This document shows positions 36,406 through 44,378 of a stretch of DNA of 64,000 nucleotides, one piece after another. This stretch comes from Candidatus Methylomirabilota bacterium. GTDB taxonomy: Bacteria; Methylomirabilota; Methylomirabilia; Rokubacteriales; CSP1-6. The DNA lies in NCBI GenBank assembly GCA_035764725.1, contig DASTYT010000013.1, positions 1-64,000 of the forward strand, given 5' to 3'. The translations under genes were made by a program, and so were the position numbers. The notes under the pieces are model-generated. The model worked only from the letters and a program-made list of their open reading frames with translations, searched no databases and had not been told where the DNA came from. Every line of letters begins with the position of its first letter. Within the stretch, counting starts at the first letter, position 1.

Positions 36406-37644
36406 ATGGCTGGAATCACCGTCTTCACCAATGCCTTCCTGATCGACTGCACCGGAAAGGATCCCGTGGACGGGGCCGCCGTCGTCGTGGAAGGCGAGCG
36501 GATCAAGGACGTCATCCGGTCCGGCAAGCTCGGTCCGCTCAAGGGCCGCGTGGACACCATCAACTGTAAGGGCAAGACCCTGATGCCCGGGCTCACCGAC
36601 GCCCACGTGCACATGTGCGCGGTGGACGCCAACATCCCCGAGCAGCACCGCAATAGCCCGCCGAGCCTGATCGCCGCCAAGGCGATGCGCCGCATCGAGC
36701 AGTGCCTGATGCAGGGCTTCACCACCGTGCGCGACGCGGGCGGCGCCGACTACGGCTTCCGCGAGGCGGTATCCTCGGGGCTCTATCCCGGCCCACGGCT
36801 CCTCGTGTCCGGCCGGCCGCTCTCCCAGACGGGCGGCCACGCGGACAAGCGCCGCCGTGCCGAGTGGATTGCGCCGGTCGAGTGCTGCGTCGGCATGGCG
36901 GGGATCATCGCCGATGGAGCTGACGAGGTGCGCAAGGCCGCGCGGGAGCAGATCCGCCACGACGTGGACCAGATCAAGATCATGGCCTCGGGCGGCGCCA
37001 TGTCGCCCGGTGACGAGCTCGACACCACGCAGTACACGGTGGACGAGATGAAGGCGGCGGTCGAGGAAGCGAACGCGGTCGGCAAGTACGTGCTCGCCCA
37101 CGCCTACTCGGGCGCCGCCATCCGCAACGCGGTGACCGCGGGCGTGCGCTGCATCGAGCACGGCAATCTCCTGGACGCGGCGGGGGCGCAGGCGATCAAG
37201 AAGGCGGGCGCGTTCCTCGTGCCCACCATGGTCACCTACGAGGCGATCTATCGCGAGGGCAAGAACTACGGGATCGGCGATCACCAGATCCAGAAGATCA
37301 ACATCGCCCGTGAGCGGAGCGTGGAGGGCCTGACCCACGCCTATCGAGCCGGCTGCAAGATCGGCTCGGGCTCGGACCTCCTGGGCGACATGCAGTCCCA
37401 GCGGACGGTGGAGTTCGAGCTGAAGGCGCAGGTCATGAGGCCGCTGGAGGTGCTCCTTTCCGCGACGCAGGTGAACGCGCAGATCTTCAAGATGGAGCCG
37501 GACATCGGCTCGGTCGAGCCCGGGAAGTACGCCGATCTCCTCGTCCTCAAGGGCAACCCACTCAAGGATCTGCGCCTCTTCCAGAATCAGGACAATCTGC
37601 TCATGATCATGAAGGGGGGCGTCGCCTACAAGCGGACGGTATGA
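36406..37644 (+). CDS. Amidohydrolase-family protein (imidazolonepropionase/prolidase-like)
   Basis: A 412-residue metal-dependent amidohydrolase. The HxH metal motif is in GLTDAHVHMC (H64 and H66 by my count). Later histidines lie in LAHAYSG and CIEHGNLL, and the conserved aspartate is in GSGSDLLGD. A bridging lysine would be that of IKIMASGG. I start at ATG 36406 behind GAGGAGG. Such enzymes hydrolyse cyclic amides, dipeptides or related C-N bonds. It overlaps the HerA-like ATPase gene by ATGA, so the two are made together. Confidence 0.9.
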   Translation: MAGITVFTNAFLIDCTGKDPVDGAAVVVEGERIKDVIRSGKLGPLKGRVDTINCKGKTLMPGLTDAHVHMCAVDANIPEQHRNSPPSLIAAKAMRRIEQCLMQGFTTVRDAGGADYGFREAVSSGLYPGPRLLVSGRPLSQTGGHADKRRRAEWIAPVECCVGMAGIIADGADEVRKAAREQIRHDVDQIKIMASGGAMSPGDELDTTQYTVDEMKAAVEEANAVGKYVLAHAYSGAAIRNAVTAGVRCIEHGNLLDAAGAQAIKKAGAFLVPTMVTYEAIYREGKNYGIGDHQIQKINIARERSVEGLTHAYRAGCKIGSGSDLLGDMQSQRTVEFELKAQVMRPLEVLLSATQVNAQIFKMEPDIGSVEPGKYADLLVLKGNPLKDLRLFQNQDNLLMIMKGGVAYKRTV

Positions 37645-40181
37645 GCAAGAGCGCCAAGGGCGGCAAGAGCGGCAAGGCGGCGGGAGCCTCGGCGCAGGCG
37701 GCCGCGCGTGCGTCGAGCACCGCCGCGCCCGCCGCGGCCACGCCCACCGGCACCTCCCCCGCCGACTTCGAGAGGCTCGGCGTGTTCTACCTCGGGCGCC
37801 CCTACGATCTCGGCACGAAGCAGTCCGCGGGCGGCCTACTGCTCTATGACGCGAAGGACCTCGTCACCCACGCGGTGTGCGTAGGCATGACGGGCAGCGG
37901 CAAGACGGGGCTCTGTCTGGCGCTGCTCGAAGAGGCCGCCATCGACGGCATCCCCGCCCTGGTCATCGATCCCAAGGGCGATCTGGGCAATCTCCTCCTC
38001 ACCTTCCCCGAGCTCCGGCCCGCCGACTTCCGCCCCTGGATCAACGAGGACGACGCGCGGCGGAAGGGCATGACGCCGGATGCGTTCGCCGAGCAGCAGG
38101 CGGCGCTCTGGACCAGGGGTCTCGCCAGCTGGGGCGAGGACGGCGCGCGCATCCGCCGGCTGCGCGAGGCGGCGGACTTCGCCATCTACACGCCGGGCAG
38201 CAACGCGGGAATCTCGGTGTCGATCCTCAAGTCCTTCGCAGCGCCGCCGCGCGCGGTGCAGGGGGACGCGGAGGCCCTCGGCGAGCGCATCAGCACCACG
38301 GTGACGAGCCTGCTCGGCCTGGTCGGGGTCGAGGCGGATCCGGTGAAGAGCCGCGAGCACATCCTGATCTCCACCATCCTCCGCGCGGCGTGGGCGGAGG
38401 GTCGCGACCTCGATCTCGCCGGCCTCATCCAGCAGATCCAGTCCCCGCCGGTGAAGCGCGTGGGCGTGCTCGACGTGGACGCCTTCTTCCCCGCCAAGGA
38501 CCGCTTCGCGCTGGCCATGACGCTCAACAACCTCCTCGCCGCGCCCGGCTTCGCGGCGTGGATGGAGGGCGAGCCGCTCGACATCCAGACCCTGCTCTTC
38601 ACCAAGGAGGGCAAGCCCCGCGTCGCGATCTTCTCCATCGCGCACCTGGGCGACGCCGAGCGCATGTTCTTCGTCTCGCTGCTGCTGAACCAGACGCTGG
38701 GCTGGATGCGCAATCAGTCCGGCACCACGAGCCTGCGCGCCCTCGTCTACATGGATGAGATCTTCGGCTACTTCCCGCCGGTGGCGAACCCGCCGTCCAA
38801 GCAGCCGCTGCTCACCCTGCTCAAGCAGGCGCGCGCCTTCGGCGTCGGCGTGGTGCTCGCCACCCAGAACCCGGTGGACCTCGACTACAAGGGGCTCTCC
38901 AACGCGGGGACGTGGCTCATCGGCCGGCTGCAGACGGACCGCGACAAGGCGCGCGTGCTGGACGGGCTGGAGGGCGCGGCGGCGGGCGCGGGCAGCCGCT
39001 TCGACCGCGGCAAGATGGAGGAGACCATCGCGGGGCTCGGCAACCGCATCTTCCTCATGAACAACGTCCACGAGGACGCGCCCGTCGTCTTCGAGACGCG
39101 CTGGGCCATGTCGTATCTCCGCGGGCCCCTCACGCGGGACCAGATCCGGACGCTGATGGCCGATCGCCGCGCCGCCGCGCCCGACGCGCGGACGGCGCCG
39201 GCGCCCGCGCGACCCGCGGCGCCCGCTTCCTCAGGCTCGGCGCGGCCGGTGCTCCCGCCGGACATCCCCCAGCAGTTCCTGCCCCCGCGCGGCCCGGGCG
39301 GCGCGCTGGTCTACGCGCCCATGCTACTGGGCGCAGCCCAGGTCCGCTTCGTCGACGCCAGGCGCGGGATGGACGTCAGCCAGGACGTGAGCGTGCTCGT
39401 GCCGATCGGCGAGGGTGTGGTGCCGGTGGACTGGGAGCAGGCGCGCGAGACGAGCGTGGCGCTCGCCGACCTCGAGGCCGAGCCCGCAGCGGGCGCGCAG
39501 TTCGTTGAGCTGCCCGGCATCGCCACCAAGAAGAAGAGCTACGCCGACTGGAGCCGCGACTTCGCGGGGTGGCTGTTCCGGACGCGGGCCCTCGAGCTCC
39601 TCTCCTGTCCGGCGACCAAGGAGGTTTCGCGCCCGGGCGAGTCCGAGGCCGAGTTCCGCGCGCGGATCCAGCACGGCGCGCGGGAGGCGCGTGACGCCGC
39701 GGTGGAGAGCCTGCGCCAGAAATACGCGCCGAAGATTGCCGCGCTCCAGGAGAAGGAACGGCGGGCTCAGCAGACGGTGGAGCGCGAGTCGGGCCAGGCC
39801 ACGCAGCAGGGTCTTCAGGTCGCCATCTCGCTGGGCGCGACAGTGCTCGGCGCAATCCTCGGCCGCAAGGCGGTCAGCGCCACGACCCTGGGCCGCGCGA
39901 CCACCGCGGCCCGCGGCGCGGGCCGCGCGATGAAGGAAGCGCAGGACGTTTCACGGGCCAAGGAGAGTGCGGAGAGCCTGCAGCAGCAGCTCGCCGATCT
40001 CGACGCGGAGTTCAAGCGGGAGTCGGACGCGGTCGCGGCGCAGATGGACCCCACCCAGCAGCCGCTCGAGCCCGTCTCGCTCAAGCCCACCAAAGCGAAC
40101 ATTGCGGTGAAGGTCATGACGCTCGCCTGGGCGCCGCAGCGTCGGGACGCCGGGGGCGCGCTCGTGCCCGCGTGGGAGTAG
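37641..40181 (+). CDS. HerA-like ATPase with coiled-coil and glycine-rich C-terminal region
   Basis: An 846-residue protein of the HerA/FtsK ATPase superfamily. After a low-complexity Ala/Ser/Thr leader (residues 1-40), Walker A is GMTGSGKT at 82-89, Walker B is ALVYMDE with D372-E373, and a sensor/arginine-finger-like GRLQTDRDKARV lies near 437. A proline/alanine linker near 510-540 is followed by a second domain. The last 190 residues hold a charged coiled coil, a glycine-rich hydrophobic stretch (ISLGATVLGAILG near 730-745) and a second coiled coil. Family members pump DNA or remodel complexes, but no relaxase, NurA or secretion gene is nearby. The function is unknown. Confidence 0.85.
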   Translation: MSKSAKGGKSGKAAGASAQAAARASSTAAPAAATPTGTSPADFERLGVFYLGRPYDLGTKQSAGGLLLYDAKDLVTHAVCVGMTGSGKTGLCLALLEEAAIDGIPALVIDPKGDLGNLLLTFPELRPADFRPWINEDDARRKGMTPDAFAEQQAALWTRGLASWGEDGARIRRLREAADFAIYTPGSNAGISVSILKSFAAPPRAVQGDAEALGERISTTVTSLLGLVGVEADPVKSREHILISTILRAAWAEGRDLDLAGLIQQIQSPPVKRVGVLDVDAFFPAKDRFALAMTLNNLLAAPGFAAWMEGEPLDIQTLLFTKEGKPRVAIFSIAHLGDAERMFFVSLLLNQTLGWMRNQSGTTSLRALVYMDEIFGYFPPVANPPSKQPLLTLLKQARAFGVGVVLATQNPVDLDYKGLSNAGTWLIGRLQTDRDKARVLDGLEGAAAGAGSRFDRGKMEETIAGLGNRIFLMNNVHEDAPVVFETRWAMSYLRGPLTRDQIRTLMADRRAAAPDARTAPAPARPAAPASSGSARPVLPPDIPQQFLPPRGPGGALVYAPMLLGAAQVRFVDARRGMDVSQDVSVLVPIGEGVVPVDWEQARETSVALADLEAEPAAGAQFVELPGIATKKKSYADWSRDFAGWLFRTRALELLSCPATKEVSRPGESEAEFRARIQHGAREARDAAVESLRQKYAPKIAALQEKERRAQQTVERESGQATQQGLQVAISLGATVLGAILGRKAVSATTLGRATTAARGAGRAMKEAQDVSRAKESAESLQQQLADLDAEFKRESDAVAAQMDPTQQPLEPVSLKPTKANIAVKVMTLAWAPQRRDAGGALVPAWE

Positions 40182-40188
40182 CCGCCCC

Positions 40189-40719
40189 GTGAGGGCGCGG
40201 CCGGGACTGGTCCTTCTCGTCGTGGGACTCGTCGCCGGCTGCGCCTCCACTGACTCGCTCGAGCGGCGCGGCGCCTCGCTCAGCCTCACGCCGCCGAGCG
40301 AAGTCGCCCGCCAGCTCGTCGGCCGCTGGGGCGCGGAGTGCAAGGTGGTCATCAGTGGCGTCGGCGTCAACGGCCGCGTGGTCGGCTGGGGCCTCGACGG
40401 CGAGGCGATCAGCGGCCGGTTCCGCGAGGAGCGCGTCGCGTCCGGCGCCGCCGGTATCCTGACCTTCAAGTGGCCGGTGGCCCTCATCCCCATGCCCTCG
40501 GACTTCGTCCGTTCGTCCGCGAGCGTGGCCGGCGGCGATCTCGTCTACACCTTCTACCCGGCGACCGCCCGCCTTCGTCTCACCGGGCCGGCGCCGCGTT
40601 GGACCAGCAGCGGTCATCCCGTCTCCCAGAGCTTCGACCTCGAGCGGTGCGCCGATCCGGGTCCGGCGCCGCGCGAATGGGCGCCCATCGGCGCCCTCCC
40701 GCCACCGCCCCACGCCTGA
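40189..40719 (+). CDS. Uncharacterised lipoprotein
   Basis: A 176-residue protein started at GTG 40189. The N-terminal segment ends in a lipobox VAGC with the lipidated cysteine C18, so it should sit in a cell membrane facing the periplasm. The mature part contains a predicted beta-rich region (ECKVVISGVGVNGRVVGWGL) and ends in a proline-rich tail. I recognise no family. It is 7 bases after the HerA-like gene and 10 bases before the hydrolase gene, so it belongs to this operon. Confidence 0.75.
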   Translation: MRARPGLVLLVVGLVAGCASTDSLERRGASLSLTPPSEVARQLVGRWGAECKVVISGVGVNGRVVGWGLDGEAISGRFREERVASGAAGILTFKWPVALIPMPSDFVRSSASVAGGDLVYTFYPATARLRLTGPAPRWTSSGHPVSQSFDLERCADPGPAPREWAPIGALPPPPHA

Positions 40720-40729
40720 AGGAGGCCCT

Positions 40730-41950
40730 ATGCGCCCGATGCTCGCCGTCGTCGGCCTGGCCGCCGTTCTGCTGGCCCCCGCGCCCGGTCTCGCGCACAA
40801 GGACACCGACCCACCCCATCAGCGCTACGCCATGGGCGATCTCAAGCTCGAGAGCGGCGAGGTGATCAAGGACTTCGCGGTCTCCTACGTCACCCAGGGC
40901 GCGCTCAATCCCGCCAAGTCGAACGCGATCCTCGTGCTCACCGCGATCGGCGGGAATCATCATCGGCTCGACTTCCTCATCGGCCCCGGGAAGGCCCTGG
41001 ACACCGACAAGTTCTTCGTGGTCGCGGTGGACGCGATCGGCAATGGGCTCACCACCTCACCGTCCAACAGCACCGCGCAGGCCCACATGAAGTTCCCGCG
41101 CTTCAACATCCGCGACATGGTGCAGTCGCAGTACCGGCTCCTTACCGAGCACCTCGACGTGAAGCACGTGGTCGCGGTGGTGGGTGCCTCCATGGGCGGC
41201 ATGCAAACGCTGCAATGGGGTGTGAGCTATCCGGACTTCGCCGATCAGCTCATCGCCATGGTCCCGTTGCTACGAACGCCCGCGTGGACGGTGACGGTGC
41301 TCGAGGCGAGCCGCAAGGCGATCATGCTCGATCCGGCGTGGAAGGGCGGCGAGTACACGACCCCGCCCGAGGCGGGCATCCGGCTCTGGCGGGACATCGT
41401 GACCATCCTGGCCTCGCGCACGCCCGAGCAGCTCAACGCGCAGTTCCCCAACGGCCCGGACGTGCTGCCCTGGCTCAAGACGCAGGAGGACGCGCTCGTG
41501 CCCGACTTCGACGCCAACGACTGGATCTACCAGACCTGGGCCTACGAGCAGCACGACATCAGCGCCGGCCCTGGGGGCAGCGGTGACATGTTCAAGACCC
41601 TGCGCGCCATCAAGTCGAGCGTGCTGATCCTGACCGGCGTCAAGGACCTCCTCAACCCGGAGTGGGAGGCGCGGGACGCCTTCCGCTACATCTCCTCGTC
41701 ACGCGGAGTGCAGATCAACCCGGCGTCCGTGACCGGTCACATGGCCGCCTCGGGCGCGATCCCCGCCGACGTCGACGCGCTCAACCGCGAGATCGCGGCC
41801 TTCATCGAGCGAGGTCAGCGGGTGAAGCAGGAGAACGCGACACGCTCCGCCCCGACGTCGTCCCCGGGTCCCGCCTCCTCCACGGACCGGGATATGGGGA
41901 AGCAGCTGCCGCCGCCGGCGCCGCCCCGGACCCCGTCCTCCCGCCGATAG
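40730..41950 (+). CDS. Exported MetX-like alpha/beta hydrolase
   Basis: A 406-residue alpha/beta hydrolase of the homoserine O-acetyltransferase group. The nucleophile is in GASMGGMQTLQW, the acid in LTGVKDLLNP and the histidine in VTGHMA. Unlike MetX itself it has a signal peptide (MLAVVGLAAVLLAPAPGLAH), so it should act in the periplasm. The last 40 residues are a Pro/Ser-rich tail. It is therefore more likely a secreted esterase or acyltransferase than a methionine-biosynthesis enzyme. ATG 40730 has GGAGG before it. Confidence 0.85.
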   Translation: MRPMLAVVGLAAVLLAPAPGLAHKDTDPPHQRYAMGDLKLESGEVIKDFAVSYVTQGALNPAKSNAILVLTAIGGNHHRLDFLIGPGKALDTDKFFVVAVDAIGNGLTTSPSNSTAQAHMKFPRFNIRDMVQSQYRLLTEHLDVKHVVAVVGASMGGMQTLQWGVSYPDFADQLIAMVPLLRTPAWTVTVLEASRKAIMLDPAWKGGEYTTPPEAGIRLWRDIVTILASRTPEQLNAQFPNGPDVLPWLKTQEDALVPDFDANDWIYQTWAYEQHDISAGPGGSGDMFKTLRAIKSSVLILTGVKDLLNPEWEARDAFRYISSSRGVQINPASVTGHMAASGAIPADVDALNREIAAFIERGQRVKQENATRSAPTSSPGPASSTDRDMGKQLPPPAPPRTPSSRR

Positions 41951-41972
41951 CGGCTGACGGCGCCGCGCCCGG

Positions 41973-41978
41973 TATACT
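41973..41978 (+). promoter_or_regulatory. -10 box TATACT close to the dusB start
   Basis: TATACT ends nine bases before ATG 41988. There is no Shine-Dalgarno-like sequence between them. This predicts a leaderless or nearly leaderless dusB mRNA. Confidence 0.45.
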
Positions 41979-41987
41979 GGAACGGCC

Positions 41988-42998
41988 ATGAAGATCGGCC
42001 CGGTGGAGATCGCCTCGCTCGCGCGGATGGCCCCCATGGCGGGGATCACCAACGCGCCGTTCCGGCTCATCGTGAAGGAGTGCGGGAGCGGGCTCACCAC
42101 CACCGAGGAGATGGATGCGGCGGCGCTCCTGACCAACCATCCGCACGCCAACGACATTGCCGCCTACTTCCCCGAGGAGCGGCCGCTCGCCATGCAGCTC
42201 CTCGGCAAGGACCCCGAGCTCCTGAGCCGCGCCGCCGAGAAGCTCCAGGGCCTGGGCGCAGATCTCGTCGATCTGAACATGGGCTGTCCCATGCCCCGCA
42301 TCACCGGCAAGGGCAAGGGGGCCGCCCTGATGCGCGACCTCGCGGCGACCAGCCGTATCCTGCGCGCGATGCGCAAGGCGCTGTCGGTGCCCCTCACTGT
42401 GAAGATCCGGGGTGGCTGGGACGACGAGCACCTGAACGCGGTGGAGGTCGCGCAGATGGCCGAGTCGGAGGGCGTGGACGCGATCACCGTGCACCCCCGC
42501 ACGCGCGCGCAGCGCCACACCGGGCGGGCGCCGTGGGAGATCATCGCCGACGTGGTCGCGGCGGTGTCCATCCCCGTCACCGGCAACGGGGACGTGCGCT
42601 CGATGGCCGACGCGCACCGCATGGCGGGGGAGACCGGCTGCGCCTCGGTGATGATCGGACGCGGGGCGTTGGGACGCCCGTGGATCTTCAGCGAGAGCTT
42701 CGACGCGCTGTCAGCCGAGGGAAAGCGCGACTACAAGATCGACGTGATCGCGCGGCACTGCGCGCTGATCCGCGGCCACTTCCGCGAGAAGTACGCGCTC
42801 GTCCAGATGCAGAAGCATCTGGCCTGGTACACGGAAGGGCTGGGGCACGCCACCGATTGCCGCCGGCGCCTCTTCGAGTGCCGCACCCACGAGGACGTGT
42901 GGGCGACGTTCAAGGCCTACTGGGACCGCCACTGGGAGGAGGCTGCTGAAAAAGGGCCATCTGCGTCGTTGGCGCCCTTGGTCGCGCGCTCAACGTAG
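41988..42998 (+). CDS. dusB: tRNA-dihydrouridine synthase (DusB type)
   Basis: A 336-residue FMN-dependent tRNA-dihydrouridine synthase. MAPMAGITNAPFR at residues 14-26 is the FMN-binding entry, and C100 in NMGCPMPRITGKGKG is the catalytic cysteine. VKIRGGWDD and TVHPRTRAQ follow in the expected order, then a helical C-terminal domain. The last 20 or so residues (from about 317) are encoded inside an inverted-repeat element, and the TAG stop lies in its apical stem. The native stop was probably lost to the insertion. The enzyme reduces specific uridines in the tRNA D-loop. Confidence 0.93.
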   Translation: MKIGPVEIASLARMAPMAGITNAPFRLIVKECGSGLTTTEEMDAAALLTNHPHANDIAAYFPEERPLAMQLLGKDPELLSRAAEKLQGLGADLVDLNMGCPMPRITGKGKGAALMRDLAATSRILRAMRKALSVPLTVKIRGGWDDEHLNAVEVAQMAESEGVDAITVHPRTRAQRHTGRAPWEIIADVVAAVSIPVTGNGDVRSMADAHRMAGETGCASVMIGRGALGRPWIFSESFDALSAEGKRDYKIDVIARHCALIRGHFREKYALVQMQKHLAWYTEGLGHATDCRRRLFECRTHEDVWATFKAYWDRHWEEAAEKGPSASLAPLVARST

Positions 42999-43065
42999 AG
43001 AGACTACGCCTCGCGCGCGGCCTGCGGGCGCCGCCTCGCATCTGACCCTTTTTCAGCAGCCTCCT
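42937..43065. repeat. 129-bp inverted-repeat element (MITE/REP-like) at the end of dusB
   Basis: The terminal arms 42937-42956 and 43046-43065 are perfect 20-base inverted repeats (AGGAGGCTGCTGAAAAAGGG). Inside them, GGCGCCC (42971-42977) pairs with GGGCGCC (43026-43032), and CGTAG/CTACG (42994-42998, 43004-43008) closes on an AGAGA loop, so the whole element can fold into one long hairpin. It contains no gene of its own. It provides the dusB C-terminus and stop and ends five bases before the stop of the convergent phosphodiesterase gene, with CCCTTTTT giving a terminator-like tail. No second copy was seen in the window. Confidence 0.8.
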
Positions 43066-43069
43066 GGGC

Positions 43070-44365
43070 CTAGGCCAGCGCCTCGTCGAGGCGCCGTCCC
43101 TCCACCGTTCCCATCTCGAGCCCCAGCAGCGACGCGAGCGTCGGCGCCACGTCCCGGCTCGTGATGGGCCCGAGCCCTCCCGCGCGCCGCACGCCCGCCC
43201 CCGCCGCGAGGAAGAAGGCCGCGTTGTCGGGGTGCTCGGGCCGCTGGCCGTGGGTGCCGCGATAGCGCGGCGGCGCGTGGAGATCGTCCCCGCGCGCCTC
43301 ATCGCCGAAGCAGTAGCCCGGCGCCGCGTCGAGCACCAGGTCGCCGGCCAGCGCGTTCTCGTGGGGCGCGGCCAGCCCGAGGCTCTCGTACTCCTCCGCG
43401 GGCCACGCGCCCGCCACCCCCTCGAGGCCGGCCAGCTCACGCGCGAGGTCGCGGGCCAGCCGAGCACGGTCGCCACCGCCCGCAAGGTAGACGTAGCCGG
43501 CGCCGTGATTCATCACGAGCCGCGCGTCTCCCCTGGCGACGTGGCCCTCGCCGTCAACTGCGAGCAGGCCGCGCCGGCGCAGGTGCACGTTCACCCGGAT
43601 CTCGCGCTCGGCGGGCAAGAAGCCGTGGTCCGACACCACGAACACGACGGTGTCGCGATCGAGCGCGCCGGCGGGGAGCGCGGCGAGCACCTGGCCGATC
43701 AGGCCGTCGATGTACTCGATGGCCCAGCGCGCCTCGGGCGAGCGGGGGCCAAAGAGGTGCTGATGGCTGTCCGCGCAGAGGAAGTGCAGCAAGAGCAGAT
43801 CGGGCCCGCGAGTCCGCAGGAGGTGGGCAGCCACGTCCGCCACCATCGCGTCCTTGAGGAAGCGCTTGGCCAGGAGCGCCCACTCGCCCTGACGGTCCAT
43901 GGGATAACCGAGGGCGACCAGCTCCTGCCAGACGGCGCGCGCGGTGTGGGTCTCGAATACGCGCTGATCCTTGAAGAAGGGAAGGTTCCAGTCGAGCGTG
44001 GCCGCGTGGCGCGTGCACGGCCAGTCCACCGCGGCGGTGCTCCGTCCCGCGGCGTGCGCACGGTCGTAGATGGTGGGCGACCGGAGGATGGCGCCCGCGT
44101 CGTAGAGGGGGTCGCCGGTGAGGTCCTGGCTGAGCCCGGTGGCGCGGTCGAGGATGTGATTGCCCACGACCCCGTGGGTGCGCGGCCGCACGCCCGTGAC
44201 CAGGCTCACGTGGGTGGGCCACGTCGTGCTGGGGAAGACCGCGGTCATCCGCGAGGACACCGCGCCGCGCTCGGCGAGCCGCCGCAGCGTGGGGATGCGC
44301 AACGCGGGGTCGTCCCAGTAGAACCCCGCGAAGCCGTCGATACTCACGAGGAGGGCCCGGCGCAT
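43070..44365 (-). CDS. Alkaline-phosphatase-superfamily phosphodiesterase (NPP-like)
   Basis: A 431-residue type I phosphodiesterase/nucleotide pyrophosphatase-like protein. D10 in LVSIDGF is the first metal ligand, and T48 in FPSTTWPTH is the predicted nucleophile. Later ligands lie in CADSHQHLFGP, VVSDHGF and YRGTHGQ. It has no signal peptide, unlike many family members, so a cytoplasmic role is implied. It may hydrolyse nucleotide or phospholipid-like phosphodiesters. It is transcribed after the aldolase-like gene with a 13-base gap, and its stop lies against the inverted-repeat element. Confidence 0.88.
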   Translation of the reverse strand: MRRALLVSIDGFAGFYWDDPALRIPTLRRLAERGAVSSRMTAVFPSTTWPTHVSLVTGVRPRTHGVVGNHILDRATGLSQDLTGDPLYDAGAILRSPTIYDRAHAAGRSTAAVDWPCTRHAATLDWNLPFFKDQRVFETHTARAVWQELVALGYPMDRQGEWALLAKRFLKDAMVADVAAHLLRTRGPDLLLLHFLCADSHQHLFGPRSPEARWAIEYIDGLIGQVLAALPAGALDRDTVVFVVSDHGFLPAEREIRVNVHLRRRGLLAVDGEGHVARGDARLVMNHGAGYVYLAGGGDRARLARDLARELAGLEGVAGAWPAEEYESLGLAAPHENALAGDLVLDAAPGYCFGDEARGDDLHAPPRYRGTHGQRPEHPDNAAFFLAAGAGVRRAGGLGPITSRDVAPTLASLLGLEMGTVEGRRLDEALA

Positions 44366-44378
44366 GCCAGGCTCGCCG

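Noticed and set aside
37641..40181. Conjugative coupling protein (TraG/VirD4) or mobile-element gene
   Set aside because: The ATPase core is similar, but no relaxase, pilus, integrase or attachment-site sequence is in the window, and composition matches the neighbours.
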